In this document: one piece after another, positions 39,707 through 49,115 of the stretch
Position numbering within the stretch: position 1 is the first letter of the stretch
How the letters are laid out: every line of letters begins with the position of its first letter
From: Gammaproteobacteria bacterium
Lineage (GTDB): Bacteria; Pseudomonadota; Gammaproteobacteria; Steroidobacterales; GCA-2729495
DNA length: 64,000 nucleotides
Assembly: GCA_021773815.1 (NCBI GenBank)
Contig: JAJFJS010000100.1
Span: 1 to 64,000, forward strand
Direction of reading: 5' to 3'
Program-made: the position numbers and the translations under genes
The notes under the pieces: generated by a model
Told to the model about the DNA's origin: nothing
What the model saw: only the letters and a program-made list of their open reading frames with translations
Database searches by the model: none

Positions 39707-40666
39707 ATGCAGGCACTGTCCATCAGGAACCTGGTCAAGGTTTACGGTAACGGGGTGCAGGCGCTGAAAAGCGTCGACCTCGACGTCGCCGAGGGCGATT
39801 TCTTTGCGCTGCTCGGGCCGAATGGCGCCGGCAAGACGACGATGATCGGGATCATCACGTCGCTGGTGACGAAGACCTCCGGCACCGTGCGCATCCTCGG
39901 CCACGACATCGATACGGATCTGAATGCCGCCAAGGCCTGCATCGGGGTCGTGCCCCAGGAGATCAACCTCAATTCTTTCGATCGCGTCGGCAACATCGTG
40001 ATCAACCAGGCGGGGTTCTATGGCATGTCGGTGCGCCAGGCGCGGCCGCGTGCGCAACAGGTGCTCGAACAGCTCGATTTATGGGATCGGCGCCACGAGA
40101 TCGCGCGCAACCTGTCCGGCGGCATGAAGCGCCGGTTGATGATTGCCCGCTCACTGGTGCATTCGCCGCGGTTGCTGATTCTTGATGAGCCGACGGCCGG
40201 CGTCGATATCGAAATACGCCGCTCGATGTGGCAATTCCTCGGCGCACTCAATGATGCCGGTACGACGATTATCCTGACGACGCATTATCTGGAGGAAGCC
40301 GAGTGCCTGTGCAGGCACGTGGCGATCATCGATAACGGCGAGGTTATTCAACATCATCCGATGGACGATTTCCTGCGCACGCTCAAGCAGCAGAACTACA
40401 TCGTCAGCACCGTCGACCCGGTTAACGTGGTACCGGTGCTCGACGGATGCCTGATTCACCGGCTCAAGGACCGCGAACTCGAGATTGCCGTCCAGCGTGA
40501 TCACGATCTCAACGACGTTTTTGCCGGTCTGGGCGCCGCCGGCATCCGGATCATCAGCATGCGCAACAAGACGAACCGTCTCGAGGAACTGTTCTTCAAC
40601 CTCACGGAGCGCAGCGACCCGGGTCGCACGCCCGACGCGACCGTCCGGCCGGAGACCGAGGCATGA
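39707..40666 (+). CDS. ABC-2 exporter ATP-binding protein (YadG-like)
   Basis: The 319-aa ATPase has Walker A LLGPNGAGKTT, the Q-loop PQEINLN, the signature NLSGGMKRR, Walker B LLILDEPTAGVD and the switch His in LTTHYLEEAE. The C-terminal 90 residues are the regulatory extension typical of the YadG/ABC-2 subgroup. It pairs with the permease gene overlapping its stop. The exported substrate is unknown. Confidence 0.9.
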   Translation: MQALSIRNLVKVYGNGVQALKSVDLDVAEGDFFALLGPNGAGKTTMIGIITSLVTKTSGTVRILGHDIDTDLNAAKACIGVVPQEINLNSFDRVGNIVINQAGFYGMSVRQARPRAQQVLEQLDLWDRRHEIARNLSGGMKRRLMIARSLVHSPRLLILDEPTAGVDIEIRRSMWQFLGALNDAGTTIILTTHYLEEAECLCRHVAIIDNGEVIQHHPMDDFLRTLKQQNYIVSTVDPVNVVPVLDGCLIHRLKDRELEIAVQRDHDLNDVFAGLGAAGIRIISMRNKTNRLEELFFNLTERSDPGRTPDATVRPETEA

Positions 40667-41436
40667 CGCCGACGCAGCAACTCGTTTCGCTGCACACACT
40701 GGTGCGCAAGGAGATGAGCCGGGTCCTGCGTATCTGGGTGCAGACGATTGTCCCGCCGATCATCACGATGTCGCTGTATTTCGTGATTTTCGGCAATTTG
40801 ATCGGCCGGCGCATCGGGCAGATGGACGGCTTCGACTACATGCAGTACATCGCGCCGGGCCTGATCATGATGGCCGTGATCCAGAATGCCTACGGCAACG
40901 TCGTGTCGTCGTTCTTCGGCGCCAAGTTCCAGAAACACCTCGAGGAAATGCTCGTTTCGCCGATGCCGACTTGGGCCATCATCCTCGGGCATTGTGCCGG
41001 CGGCGTGCTGCGCGGCCTGATCGTCGGCACGATCGTGACCGGCATCGCGCTGTTCTTCACCGACCTGCACATCGTCAACGTCTTCATCACAATCAGCATC
41101 GTCGTGCTGACCGCGTTCCTGTTTGCGTTGGCCGGCCTGATTAACGCGATACTGGCGCGCAAATTCGATGACATTTCGATCATCCCGTCGTTCGTGCTGG
41201 CGCCGCTGACGTACCTGGGCGGTATCTTCTATTCGATATCGCTGCTGCCGGAGTTTGCGCAGAAGATGTCGCTGTTCAACCCGATCCTGTACATGGTCAA
41301 CGCGTTTCGTTACGGCATGCTCGGCGTGTCGGATATCGATATCCGGACCGCTTATGCGATCACGATCCTGTTCATCGTCGTGCTGTTTGCGGTCAGCACG
41401 GTGCTGATCAATCGCGGCATCGGTATCCGGGAGTAG
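40663..41436 (+). CDS. ABC-2 transporter permease (YadH-like)
   Basis: The 257-aa protein has six hydrophobic helices and the ABC-2 signatures QYIAPGLIMMAVIQNAYGN and LAPLTYLGGIFYSISLLPE. It overlaps the ATPase gene by 4 bp, so the two subunits are co-translated. It forms the membrane half of an exporter in the inner membrane. Confidence 0.91.
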   Translation: MTPTQQLVSLHTLVRKEMSRVLRIWVQTIVPPIITMSLYFVIFGNLIGRRIGQMDGFDYMQYIAPGLIMMAVIQNAYGNVVSSFFGAKFQKHLEEMLVSPMPTWAIILGHCAGGVLRGLIVGTIVTGIALFFTDLHIVNVFITISIVVLTAFLFALAGLINAILARKFDDISIIPSFVLAPLTYLGGIFYSISLLPEFAQKMSLFNPILYMVNAFRYGMLGVSDIDIRTAYAITILFIVVLFAVSTVLINRGIGIRE

Positions 41437-41439
41437 TGT

Positions 41440-42126
41440 ATGTGCGGCCGGTTTGCGTTCTTCTCGCCGACCGAAGCCGTCGCCGGGTTGTTCGGCGTCG
41501 AATTCCCATTCGAGTTACGGCCGCGATATAACATCGCGCCGGGCAGCGTGATCGTCACGTTGCGCGCTGGTTCGCGCGGGGCGCCGGAGCCGGCATTACT
41601 GAAGTGGGGGCTGGTGCCGTCGTGGGCGAAGGATGCGGCAATCGGCAACCGGCTGATCAACGCGCGGGTGGAAACGGCGCATCAGAAGCCGTCGTTTCGT
41701 ACGGCCTTCAAACGACGGCGCTGCGTGATCCTCGCGGACGGCTTTTATGAATGGCGGGCCATGGCAAACGGTAAGATGCCGTATTTCATCGCGCGCGGTG
41801 ATGGTCGGCCAATGGCCATGGCCGGACTCTGGGAACATTGGGCGGGCGCAAGTGATGAGCCGCTCGAGACCTGCACGATCCTGACAACGGCCGCCAACGA
41901 ACTGATCGCGCCGCTGCATGCGCGGATGCCCATCGTTCTCGCGCCGTCGGCGGTCGGACGGTGGCTGGGGCCCGATGCCGACACGGCGCCGGTCGCGCAG
42001 GCGGTGCTGCGCGATGCGGACAACGATCGGCTTGCCTACCGACCCGTGAGCCGGGCGGTCAACGATCCGCGCCACGACGGACCAGCGTTGATCGAGCCAG
42101 ATCCCGCGGTCGGCGACGGCGAGTAA
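41440..42126 (+). CDS. SRAP-domain (YedK/HMCES-like) abasic-site protein
   Basis: The 228-aa protein starts MCGRFAFFS; Cys2 becomes N-terminal after Met removal and crosslinks abasic DNA in this family. NIAPGSV, KWGLVPSWAKD, NARVETAHQKPSF and ADGFYEW carry the other conserved residues (Asn, Glu and His of the active site). It shields abasic sites in single-stranded DNA. It follows the permease by 3 bp. Confidence 0.93.
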   Translation: MCGRFAFFSPTEAVAGLFGVEFPFELRPRYNIAPGSVIVTLRAGSRGAPEPALLKWGLVPSWAKDAAIGNRLINARVETAHQKPSFRTAFKRRRCVILADGFYEWRAMANGKMPYFIARGDGRPMAMAGLWEHWAGASDEPLETCTILTTAANELIAPLHARMPIVLAPSAVGRWLGPDADTAPVAQAVLRDADNDRLAYRPVSRAVNDPRHDGPALIEPDPAVGDGE

Positions 42127-42134
42127 GCGGGGCG

Positions 42135-42758
42135 TCAGTCGCGATCGAGCCCGAAGCGGTAGGATTCATGGCGCATGATCACGCCGTCCGGCGTGATTTC
42201 CTCAACGGTCGGGCCTTCCAGCAGACGATCGCCCTCGCGATACTTCTTCATGTTGATGAACACGAATCTTTTTTCCGCATCGCCCGCATAGACGTGCATG
42301 TCCACGCGCAGGTCACTGAGCGACACGAGTCCGCCGGCGCGCAACTTGTCCAGGCTCGGCAGCCCCTCGCGGATCGATGACTTGCGAACGGTCTTGGCAG
42401 CCGTGGTCGGGGTTGTCGCCGGAGTACCTGCCGGCACCGATTTTACCGCCGGCTTGGGCGCGGCGACGGTCGGGCTGCGCTGCGCGGCCTCGACGCTGGC
42501 TTCCTTGCGTAACGAGCGCACCGTGCCGTCGGTCGGTGCCGGGTTCGTTGCCGCCGTACCTGCAGACGGGTCGGCGTCGCGCGTCAGCAGGACATAGCCG
42601 AATACCAGCGCGTTAATCACGAGCACGATCACGAGAATCGGCAACCAGATGCTCTTTTTTCTCGCCGGTGCGGCACGCGGCGCTGCGGCCAGCACCGGCG
42701 CGGATTGTTCGCGGCGCTGATCTTCGCTCTTGCGTAATGCGTCAAGAATAAATGACAT
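42135..42758 (-). CDS. gspB: General secretion pathway protein B
   Basis: The 207-aa protein starts MSFILDALRKSEDQRR, a diagnostic GspB/ExeB N-terminus. It has one transmembrane helix at about 36-58, a Thr/Pro/Ala-rich periplasmic linker and a C-terminal GspB domain (GLVSLSDLRVDMHVYAG ... VFINMKKYREGD). With GspA it helps assemble the type II secretion secretin in the outer membrane. It lies 7 bp downstream of gspA. Confidence 0.9.
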   Translation of the reverse strand: MSFILDALRKSEDQRREQSAPVLAAAPRAAPARKKSIWLPILVIVLVINALVFGYVLLTRDADPSAGTAATNPAPTDGTVRSLRKEASVEAAQRSPTVAAPKPAVKSVPAGTPATTPTTAAKTVRKSSIREGLPSLDKLRAGGLVSLSDLRVDMHVYAGDAEKRFVFINMKKYREGDRLLEGPTVEEITPDGVIMRHESYRFGLDRD

Positions 42759-42765
42759 CGTGCGC

Positions 42766-44445
42766 TCAGTTGGCCCGCGCCAGTCGCGGCCCCTGGATCG
42801 TCGTCAGATCGGAGTTGATCGCGATCTGCGTCTGGTAACCGACGAGGCCGTCGATTGTCAGGCGGCGTTGTCGCTGGTAGGCGCGGACGCGTTCTTCGAG
42901 TTCCTGATCGAACAGGTCCGAGTCCATGGGTGGTACCGGTTCGCCCTGGATCTCCGCGAGGCTGCGCCGGAGCCAGCGCACGTCCGCGTCCCGCATGCCG
43001 GGCACGAATTGCTTGAGTTCGTCGATCTGCGGTCGCCACAGCAACAGGTACTCGCCGAACCAATAGTCGCCGAGTTCCGCGGCGCCGACGTCATGGTTTT
43101 CGCCGGCGACGGTAATCGATGCGGTTAACTCTCCCAGGCCCGATAGCACGACCTGGTGCTGTCGGCTGGATTCGTCGCGTAGCGTCAGGATCACGGGGCG
43201 GTTGAGACTGCGCACCTGTGACAGTGAGCCGCGCTGAAACAGGCAATACAGCCCGTGGTTGCGAGCCTGCTGGCAGGCGCTCGCGTTGCCGCGCGTGTAA
43301 TCGAGTTGCCACAGGCCAAACAACGTCGCGAACGCGCTGTCGGTATCGGTGGCCGCCGCGTTGGCTGCCAGGATCCCGGGCAGTCCGGCGCCCGGTGCCG
43401 GTGCACGGGCGGCCGGCGCGGTCGCTGCGGCGCTGGCCGCGGCCGCATCGATCGATTCCGGGCGAGGCATGGCGGGTGGTGCTGGTGGCGCGGGCGGAGC
43501 CGGCACCGCAATCGTGCTGACCGTCGGCCGACGGTCGGCGATGCGCGGCCAGAGCACCGCGATCGCGATGCCGAGCAAGACAAGGGCGGCGGCGATTGCC
43601 GGTCGTCGTAATGACCGGGCTTTGAGCAGCCGCGAATCCTTGCCGAACACTTCGACGGCCGCCCGGCGCAGCAGTGCCGGCGTGATCTCCCGCGTCTCCT
43701 GCGAGAATGCGCCGAGCATCGCACGGTCCGCGATGACGTTGATCATGCGCGGCACGCCGGCCGAGAGGCGGTACAGCTCACGCTTGGCTGCCGGCGAGAA
43801 AATCGGTCCGACGGCGCCGGCGATCCGGAGTCGGTGATCGATGTAGGTCAGTGTTTCGTCACGTGACAGCGGTTCGAGGTGATAACGACCGGTGATGCGC
43901 TGCGCGAGTTGGCGCATGTCGTTGCGGGACAGGACCTCGCGCAGTTCCGGCTGGCCGATCAGGATGATCTGCAGCAATTTCTGTTTGCTCGTCTCCAGGT
44001 TCGTCAGCAGGCGCACCTGCTCGAGGACATCGACGCGCAGGTTCTGCGCCTCGTCGACGATTACGATCGTGCGGCGGCCACGGCTGTGGTTTTCCAGCAG
44101 GTATTCGTTCAACGCGCTGGTCAGCGTCTTGATGTTATTGGCCGAGTTGGGCAGCGGCACGCCGAGTTCTTCGCAGATCGCACTGAGGAATTCATTGCGC
44201 GAGATCTGCGGATTCAGGATCAGCGCGACATCGGCATTCTCCGGTACCTGCTGCAGCAGGCTGCGCACGAGCGTGGTCTTGCCCGTGCCGACCTCGCCGG
44301 TCAGCTGAATAAAGCCGCCGCTTTCGCGAACGCCATAGACGAGGTGAGCGAGGGCCTCGGTGTGGCGCTCGCTCATGAACAGGTAGCGCGGATCGGGAGT
44401 GATCGAGAACGGTTTCTCGTTCAGTCCGAAAAAGCTCGTATACAT
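42766..44445 (-). CDS. gspA: General secretion pathway protein A (ExeA-like AAA ATPase)
   Basis: The 559-aa protein begins FFGLNEKPFSITPDP, then Walker A GEVGTGKTT (about residue 50) and a Walker B/sensor VIVDEAQNL. A transmembrane helix sits near residue 285, followed by a Pro/Ala-rich periplasmic linker. A peptidoglycan-binding domain lies at the C-terminus (ERVRAYQRQRRLTIDGLVGYQT). GspA remodels peptidoglycan for secretin insertion. No other type II secretion genes are in the window. Confidence 0.92.
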   Translation of the reverse strand: MYTSFFGLNEKPFSITPDPRYLFMSERHTEALAHLVYGVRESGGFIQLTGEVGTGKTTLVRSLLQQVPENADVALILNPQISRNEFLSAICEELGVPLPNSANNIKTLTSALNEYLLENHSRGRRTIVIVDEAQNLRVDVLEQVRLLTNLETSKQKLLQIILIGQPELREVLSRNDMRQLAQRITGRYHLEPLSRDETLTYIDHRLRIAGAVGPIFSPAAKRELYRLSAGVPRMINVIADRAMLGAFSQETREITPALLRRAAVEVFGKDSRLLKARSLRRPAIAAALVLLGIAIAVLWPRIADRRPTVSTIAVPAPPAPPAPPAMPRPESIDAAAASAAATAPAARAPAPGAGLPGILAANAAATDTDSAFATLFGLWQLDYTRGNASACQQARNHGLYCLFQRGSLSQVRSLNRPVILTLRDESSRQHQVVLSGLGELTASITVAGENHDVGAAELGDYWFGEYLLLWRPQIDELKQFVPGMRDADVRWLRRSLAEIQGEPVPPMDSDLFDQELEERVRAYQRQRRLTIDGLVGYQTQIAINSDLTTIQGPRLARAN

Positions 44446-44516
44446 CTAGCGTGCCCGATTGATTTGGCGCATTTTAGCAGTACCCCGGGCCTCGTGACGC
44501 ATCCCGTGATCCGGGA

Positions 44517-45407
44517 TCAGTCTTCCCGCCGCACGATCTGTTCAGCCAGCCAGCGCAGACCCTCGGTCGGGGTTGGCAATTCATCGAGCGCCGCCACGGC
44601 GGCGGCCCACAATTCGTCCATGCGTGCGCGGGCGGCGGGCAGGCCGAACAGGGCCGGGTAGGTGGCCTTGTCACGGGCGATATCGGCGCCCTGCCGCTTG
44701 CCGATCTGCTCGGTTGTGCCCTCGATATCGAGAATATCGTCGCGGATCTGAAACGCGAGTCCGAGCGCGTCGATAAACCGTTCTAGGTGGTGCGTCTGCT
44801 CCGTATCGGCCCCCGGCGGGCAACAGGCGGCGGACAGCACCGCGGCGCGCAGCAACCGGCCGGTCTTGAGGCGATACATATGCTCGAGTGCGGCCGGATC
44901 CAGATGCTGCCCTTCTGACTCCATGTCGATGGCCTGACCACCGGTCATGCCGTTCGAGCCGCAGGCCTCGGCCAGCAGCGCGACGAGCCGGATCTGCTCG
45001 AGTGGATACGGGACCAGCGCCGGCGCGGTAATCAACGTCTGGAAAGCCAGCGGTTGCAGCGCGTCGGCCGCGAGGATTGCCGTGGCCTCGTCGAAGGCCC
45101 GATGTGTGGTCGGTCGCCCGCGGCGCAACTCGTCATCGTCCATCGCCGGCAGATCGTCATGGACCAGAGAAAAGGCATGCATCAGTTCGATCGCGGCGGC
45201 CGGCGCGTCGAGACATTCGGCCGCGACGCCGAGCGATTCGCCCGTTGCATAGACGAGCAGCGGACGAATGCGCTTGCCGCCGCCCAGGACGGCATAGCGC
45301 ATCGCTTCGTGCAGGCGTGTTGGCGGCAGACTGGCCGCGGGCAGGGTCTGGTCGAGTACGCGCTCGATGCGCGCGAGGTACTCGCCGTGTCGTTGTTCGA
45401 AACTCAT
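44517..45407 (-). CDS. ispA: Farnesyl/geranyl diphosphate synthase
   Basis: The 296-aa short-chain prenyltransferase has GGGKRIRPLL, the first Asp-rich motif LVHDDLPAMDDDELRRG and the second QIRDDILDIEGTTE. The residue pattern before the first motif (HAFSLVHDD) suits farnesyl diphosphate synthesis. A TTGGTC/TATGCT promoter pair (18-bp spacing, 45414-45443) would start transcription almost on the ATG, and there is no Shine-Dalgarno, so a leaderless mRNA is possible. It diverges from mvaD. Confidence 0.92.
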   Translation of the reverse strand: MSFEQRHGEYLARIERVLDQTLPAASLPPTRLHEAMRYAVLGGGKRIRPLLVYATGESLGVAAECLDAPAAAIELMHAFSLVHDDLPAMDDDELRRGRPTTHRAFDEATAILAADALQPLAFQTLITAPALVPYPLEQIRLVALLAEACGSNGMTGGQAIDMESEGQHLDPAALEHMYRLKTGRLLRAAVLSAACCPPGADTEQTHHLERFIDALGLAFQIRDDILDIEGTTEQIGKRQGADIARDKATYPALFGLPAARARMDELWAAAVAALDELPTPTEGLRWLAEQIVRRED

Positions 45408-45530
45408 CGCGTTAGCATAGTTTGTCTGCCGGTCGAGGACCAATCCGGGTTGACGTCGCCGGGCTATAATCGCCCGGACCGGTTCGCGTGATCGTCGCCC
45501 GAACGAGTCGACCTGGCAGAGAAGTGAACC

Positions 45531-46496
45531 ATGCGCGCATCGGCAATTGCCCACCCGAACGTCGCCCTGATCAAGTATTGGGGCAAGGCCGACGTTGCGG
45601 CCAACTTGCCGGCCGTCGGCTCGCTGTCGGTCACGCTCGGGGCGCTGTGCACCGAGACCACGGTAGAGTTCGATGCCGGCCTCAAACGCGACACGCTGGT
45701 GCTCGACGGTCGTGAGGCGCCGGGGGAGCACGGGCGGCTGACGGCCTGCATGGAGGCGCTGCGGGCGCTGGCCGGTCACACCGGGTACGCGGCGGTGACA
45801 TCCGGCAATGATTTTCCGACCGGCGCGGGTCTTGCGTCGTCGGCTTCCGGTTATGCGGCGCTCGTGACGGCGGCGGCGGCGGCGCTCGGCATCGATCCGC
45901 ACGATCCTCGGCTCATCGACATCGCGCGCATCGGTTCGGGTTCCGCGCCGCGTTCGTTGTTCGGCGGTATCGTGCTGTTGACCGTCGCAGCGGGCGGTAC
46001 CGTGTGCCGACCGCTGCTGGCACCGGCCGAGTGGCCGCTGGCTGTGGCGGTCGCGGTCACGACTGAGGGGCCGAAAGCCGTGACCTCGCGTGACGGTATG
46101 GAACAGAGTCGTCTGACGTCGCCGTTTTATTCTGCGTGGATTGCCGATCACGCGAATGATCTCGATGCGGCCGTGCGCTGCGTCGGCGATCGGGATTTTT
46201 TCGCGCTCGCCGCGCTCGCCGAATACAACTGCCTGAAAATGCACTCGGTCATGCTGACAACGCGCCCGGCGCTGATGTACTGGTCGCCGGTGACGCTGGC
46301 CTGTATGCAGCGGGTCGCCGCACTGCGCGCCGACGGTGTCCCGGTGTTCTTTACCGTCGATGCGGGCCCGCAGGTCAAGGCCGTGTGCCTGCCCGAGGCG
46401 CTGGCCGAGGTCGTGGGCGCGCTGCACGATGTGCCCGGGGTGGTGCGCGTGATTGCCGGTGAACTCGGCGCGGGCGCCCGTGTGGCCCCGTGCTGA
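45531..46496 (+). CDS. mvaD: Diphosphomevalonate decarboxylase
   Basis: The 321-aa GHMP enzyme has AIAHPNVALIKYWGK, NDFPTGAGLASSASGYAAL and GSGSAPRSLFGG, the three signatures of mevalonate diphosphate decarboxylase. It converts mevalonate diphosphate to isopentenyl diphosphate. A perfect TATAAT at 45465-45470 lies 60 bp upstream without a good -35. The mevalonate route is uncommon in proteobacteria. The next gene is 21 bp downstream. Confidence 0.93.
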   Translation: MRASAIAHPNVALIKYWGKADVAANLPAVGSLSVTLGALCTETTVEFDAGLKRDTLVLDGREAPGEHGRLTACMEALRALAGHTGYAAVTSGNDFPTGAGLASSASGYAALVTAAAAALGIDPHDPRLIDIARIGSGSAPRSLFGGIVLLTVAAGGTVCRPLLAPAEWPLAVAVAVTTEGPKAVTSRDGMEQSRLTSPFYSAWIADHANDLDAAVRCVGDRDFFALAALAEYNCLKMHSVMLTTRPALMYWSPVTLACMQRVAALRADGVPVFFTVDAGPQVKAVCLPEALAEVVGALHDVPGVVRVIAGELGAGARVAPC

Positions 46497-46517
46497 GGCG
46501 CCGCATGGCAGGGCGCG

Positions 46518-47558
46518 ATGACTGACGCATCGGCGCCCGGCAAACTCGTGCTCGTCGGCGAATACGCCGTGCTCGACGGGGGGCGTGCCATCGCGGCCAG
46601 CATCGATGTGCGGGCCCGGGCGCAGGTCATTGCGATACCGGGCGCTGAAAGCGTCTTTCTCGACGCGGCCAACGGCCGTGCGTGGTACTTCACGTGCAGC
46701 GACGACGGGTTGCGTTGGGTCGGTGATGATCCCGGCGACAACGGGACGATCCTCGCCGCCGTCTGTGCCGAGATGGCCCGTCTACCCGGAGGGATTGATG
46801 CCGCGCCCGCATTCCGGGTCAGCCTGCACACCGAGACGTTCTTCAATCGCATCGGCGGCGCCTGGACCAAGCTCGGGCTCGGCTCGAGTGCGGCGGTGCT
46901 CGTCGCGCTGGTCGGCGCGCTCGTCACGGAACTGCATCTGCGCCTGCCGCAAGATGCGCTGCTGGCTCTGTGCCATGCCGCCCATCGCCGGTTTCAGGGC
47001 GGCCGCGGCAGCGGACTCGATGTCGCGACGGCAGTTGGCGGCGGCGTTGTCTGTGCGCGCGCGAGTTCGGCTTCGGGACCGGTGGAAGCATCGCCGTACG
47101 GCTGGCCCGACGGGCTGTCGATCCTGCCGATCTGGAGTGGTGTCGGGGCATCGACGCGCGAACTGCTGGCCCGGTTCGACCGGTATCGCGGCGACAATCC
47201 GGACGAGTATCGGCGGCACCTGGCACGCCTCAAGGCCCGCTCCGAACGGGCCTGTGCGGCATGGGCCGAGGGTTCGGTCGGTGATTGCCTGACGGCTTTT
47301 GCGCAGTATGACGAGGCGCTGCGCGCGTTCGATCAGGATGCGCGGATCGGTATAGGCACCGCGGTACACGATGACATTCGACGCCTGGTCGAGGGGCAGG
47401 GGGCCGTCTACAAGACCTCCGGCGCGGGTGGCGGCGATTTCGGCCTGGCGCTGACCGATTCAACGGACCAGCTACAGGCCGTGCGGGCCGCGTGCCGGAA
47501 ACGCGGCCTGACCGTACTGGATGAACCGTTTGCGGTAGCGGGGCTGACGACGGACTAA
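46518..47558 (+). CDS. Phosphomevalonate kinase
   Basis: The 346-aa GHMP kinase has SAPGKLVLVGEYAVLDGGRAIAA, the phosphate-binding LGLGSSAAVLVALVGAL, the FQGGRGSGLDVATAVGGG segment and GAVYKTSGAGGGDFGLAL. These match phosphomevalonate kinase, which makes mevalonate diphosphate. Pairing with mvaD supports this over mevalonate kinase. It is convergent with the HMG-CoA synthase gene, 7 bp apart. Confidence 0.87.
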   Translation: MTDASAPGKLVLVGEYAVLDGGRAIAASIDVRARAQVIAIPGAESVFLDAANGRAWYFTCSDDGLRWVGDDPGDNGTILAAVCAEMARLPGGIDAAPAFRVSLHTETFFNRIGGAWTKLGLGSSAAVLVALVGALVTELHLRLPQDALLALCHAAHRRFQGGRGSGLDVATAVGGGVVCARASSASGPVEASPYGWPDGLSILPIWSGVGASTRELLARFDRYRGDNPDEYRRHLARLKARSERACAAWAEGSVGDCLTAFAQYDEALRAFDQDARIGIGTAVHDDIRRLVEGQGAVYKTSGAGGGDFGLALTDSTDQLQAVRAACRKRGLTVLDEPFAVAGLTTD

Positions 47559-47565
47559 AGCGCGA

Positions 47566-49032
47566 CTACTGGACGTAGCGGTAATACTCGATGCCTGCGT
47601 CCTGAAAGACGGCGTTGCTTTCCTGGCCGATACGTTCGACGATAAATTCTGCGCTCGGTGCATAGTCCAGTTCGTTCGGCGCCGATCGTTCGCGCAATGC
47701 CAGGTACTGGTCGTGCGACAAATCGATGCTCGGCTCGAGCGCCGCATCGAACGCGATGCACTCGATGGCGCGTTGCCAGCCGGGGACGATGCGGATCGGG
47801 ATCGCGTCGGCGGCATCGCCGCTGCCGTAGCCGATCAGCAGAATTTCCTTGCCCGCGAGCTCGATGTTCCGTTCGCGTGCTTCTTGCAGTCCCGCAGCCA
47901 GCCAGGCCGGCAGCGCCGCCGTATACAGGTTGCCGAGTTCCAGCATCCGGTCGGTGCCGAGCGTGATCTTGCTGCCGACATCGCGCGCGAACGTGTTCGT
48001 TTGTCGAAATGCTCTGAGCGTTTTGAGGCACAACGGAAAGATTTCTTCGCCGACCCGTTCCCGGACCGCATAGGCAATGAAGTCGGGCGCCGATGAGATC
48101 TCGGCGCGCAGGGCCTCGGGCGCGACGTCCGCCGCGGCGCAGATGGCTGCCAGTTCGGAATGATCCGCTGCGTTGCCGCCGGCCAGCGCGAACAGGTAGG
48201 CCATGCCGAGCCCCGTTTCCGGCATGCGCTGGTACGGGCGGTGCATGAACACGGCCTCCAGCGAGCGCAGATGCTCGACGGGCCGCCGGCCGCACTTGCG
48301 ATACATGTCCTGCAGCGCCTGCTGCATCTCGTCGACATAGCAGCTCGTCGAGTATTTGCCGTTGTAGATCGGGATGTCGACAAAGTCAGCGCTGGCGCCG
48401 GTACCGTTGCGGTTGATCAACGGCTTGCGAAAATCGATGGTGCGGTAATCCGATGCCGTGCCGGCTTCGCACAGGTCGATCGTCGCGATACTCGGGTCGC
48501 GGCTCAGCAGCAGGGCCGCGGCACCGGCGCCCTGGGTCGGTTCACCGCTGCTACCGCGCTCGTACAGCGCCTTGTCGGTGCAGACGACGATGGCCAGCGA
48601 ATCGCCGCCGTCGGTGGCCAGAAACCGCAGCGCATTCTTGAGGCCGTAAATACCGCCGAGACAGGCGTGTTTGAACTCGGGGACTTCGCAGTTGCGTGAC
48701 AGCGTCGGCAGGCCGAGTCCCTTGAGTGCGGCATCGACCATGCCCTTGATGATGATTGCGCCGGCCGAGTTGTCGGTGCTCGATTCGGTGCCCAGGGCCA
48801 GGTACCGGACCCGCGACGGGTCCACATCATTCTGGCGAATCAGGCGCAGCACCGCATTGGCCGCCATCGTATAGATGCTCTGGCGCGGTCCGAGCAACCG
48901 GAACCCCGTGCCGACGACCTTGTGAATCTTGTCCCAGTCGGTCCCGGTCCACTCGCACCAACGCCGCAGGTCCACCCGGTAGGGCGGCAAATAGAGCGCG
49001 ACGGCGCTGAGTCCTGTTGTCATTGTCGCCAT
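47566..49032 (-). CDS. Hydroxymethylglutaryl-CoA synthase
   Basis: The 488-aa thiolase-fold enzyme starts LSAVALYLPPYRVD. The nucleophilic Cys is in EFKHACLGGIYGLKNAL, near residue 122. Downstream are ADFVDIPIYNGKYSTSCYVDEMQQAL and FMHRPYQRMPETG, where His acts as general acid, and LLIGYGSGDAADAIPI. It condenses acetoacetyl-CoA with acetyl-CoA, the entry to the mevalonate pathway. ATG 49023 is a possible later start. Confidence 0.9.
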   Translation of the reverse strand: MATMTTGLSAVALYLPPYRVDLRRWCEWTGTDWDKIHKVVGTGFRLLGPRQSIYTMAANAVLRLIRQNDVDPSRVRYLALGTESSTDNSAGAIIIKGMVDAALKGLGLPTLSRNCEVPEFKHACLGGIYGLKNALRFLATDGGDSLAIVVCTDKALYERGSSGEPTQGAGAAALLLSRDPSIATIDLCEAGTASDYRTIDFRKPLINRNGTGASADFVDIPIYNGKYSTSCYVDEMQQALQDMYRKCGRRPVEHLRSLEAVFMHRPYQRMPETGLGMAYLFALAGGNAADHSELAAICAAADVAPEALRAEISSAPDFIAYAVRERVGEEIFPLCLKTLRAFRQTNTFARDVGSKITLGTDRMLELGNLYTAALPAWLAAGLQEARERNIELAGKEILLIGYGSGDAADAIPIRIVPGWQRAIECIAFDAALEPSIDLSHDQYLALRERSAPNELDYAPSAEFIVERIGQESNAVFQDAGIEYYRYVQ

Positions 49033-49115
49033 GTTGAGTCCGTTGCAGCGCGGGTCTTTCTACGTCCGTGCAGTCCGCCGCGGGCCGGCGTCCGGCAGCC
49101 GCGATGCTGCAGCCG

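Noticed and set aside
45408-46427. N-terminal extension of ispA
   Set aside because: It covers mvaD in antisense; ispA homology begins at ATG 45407.
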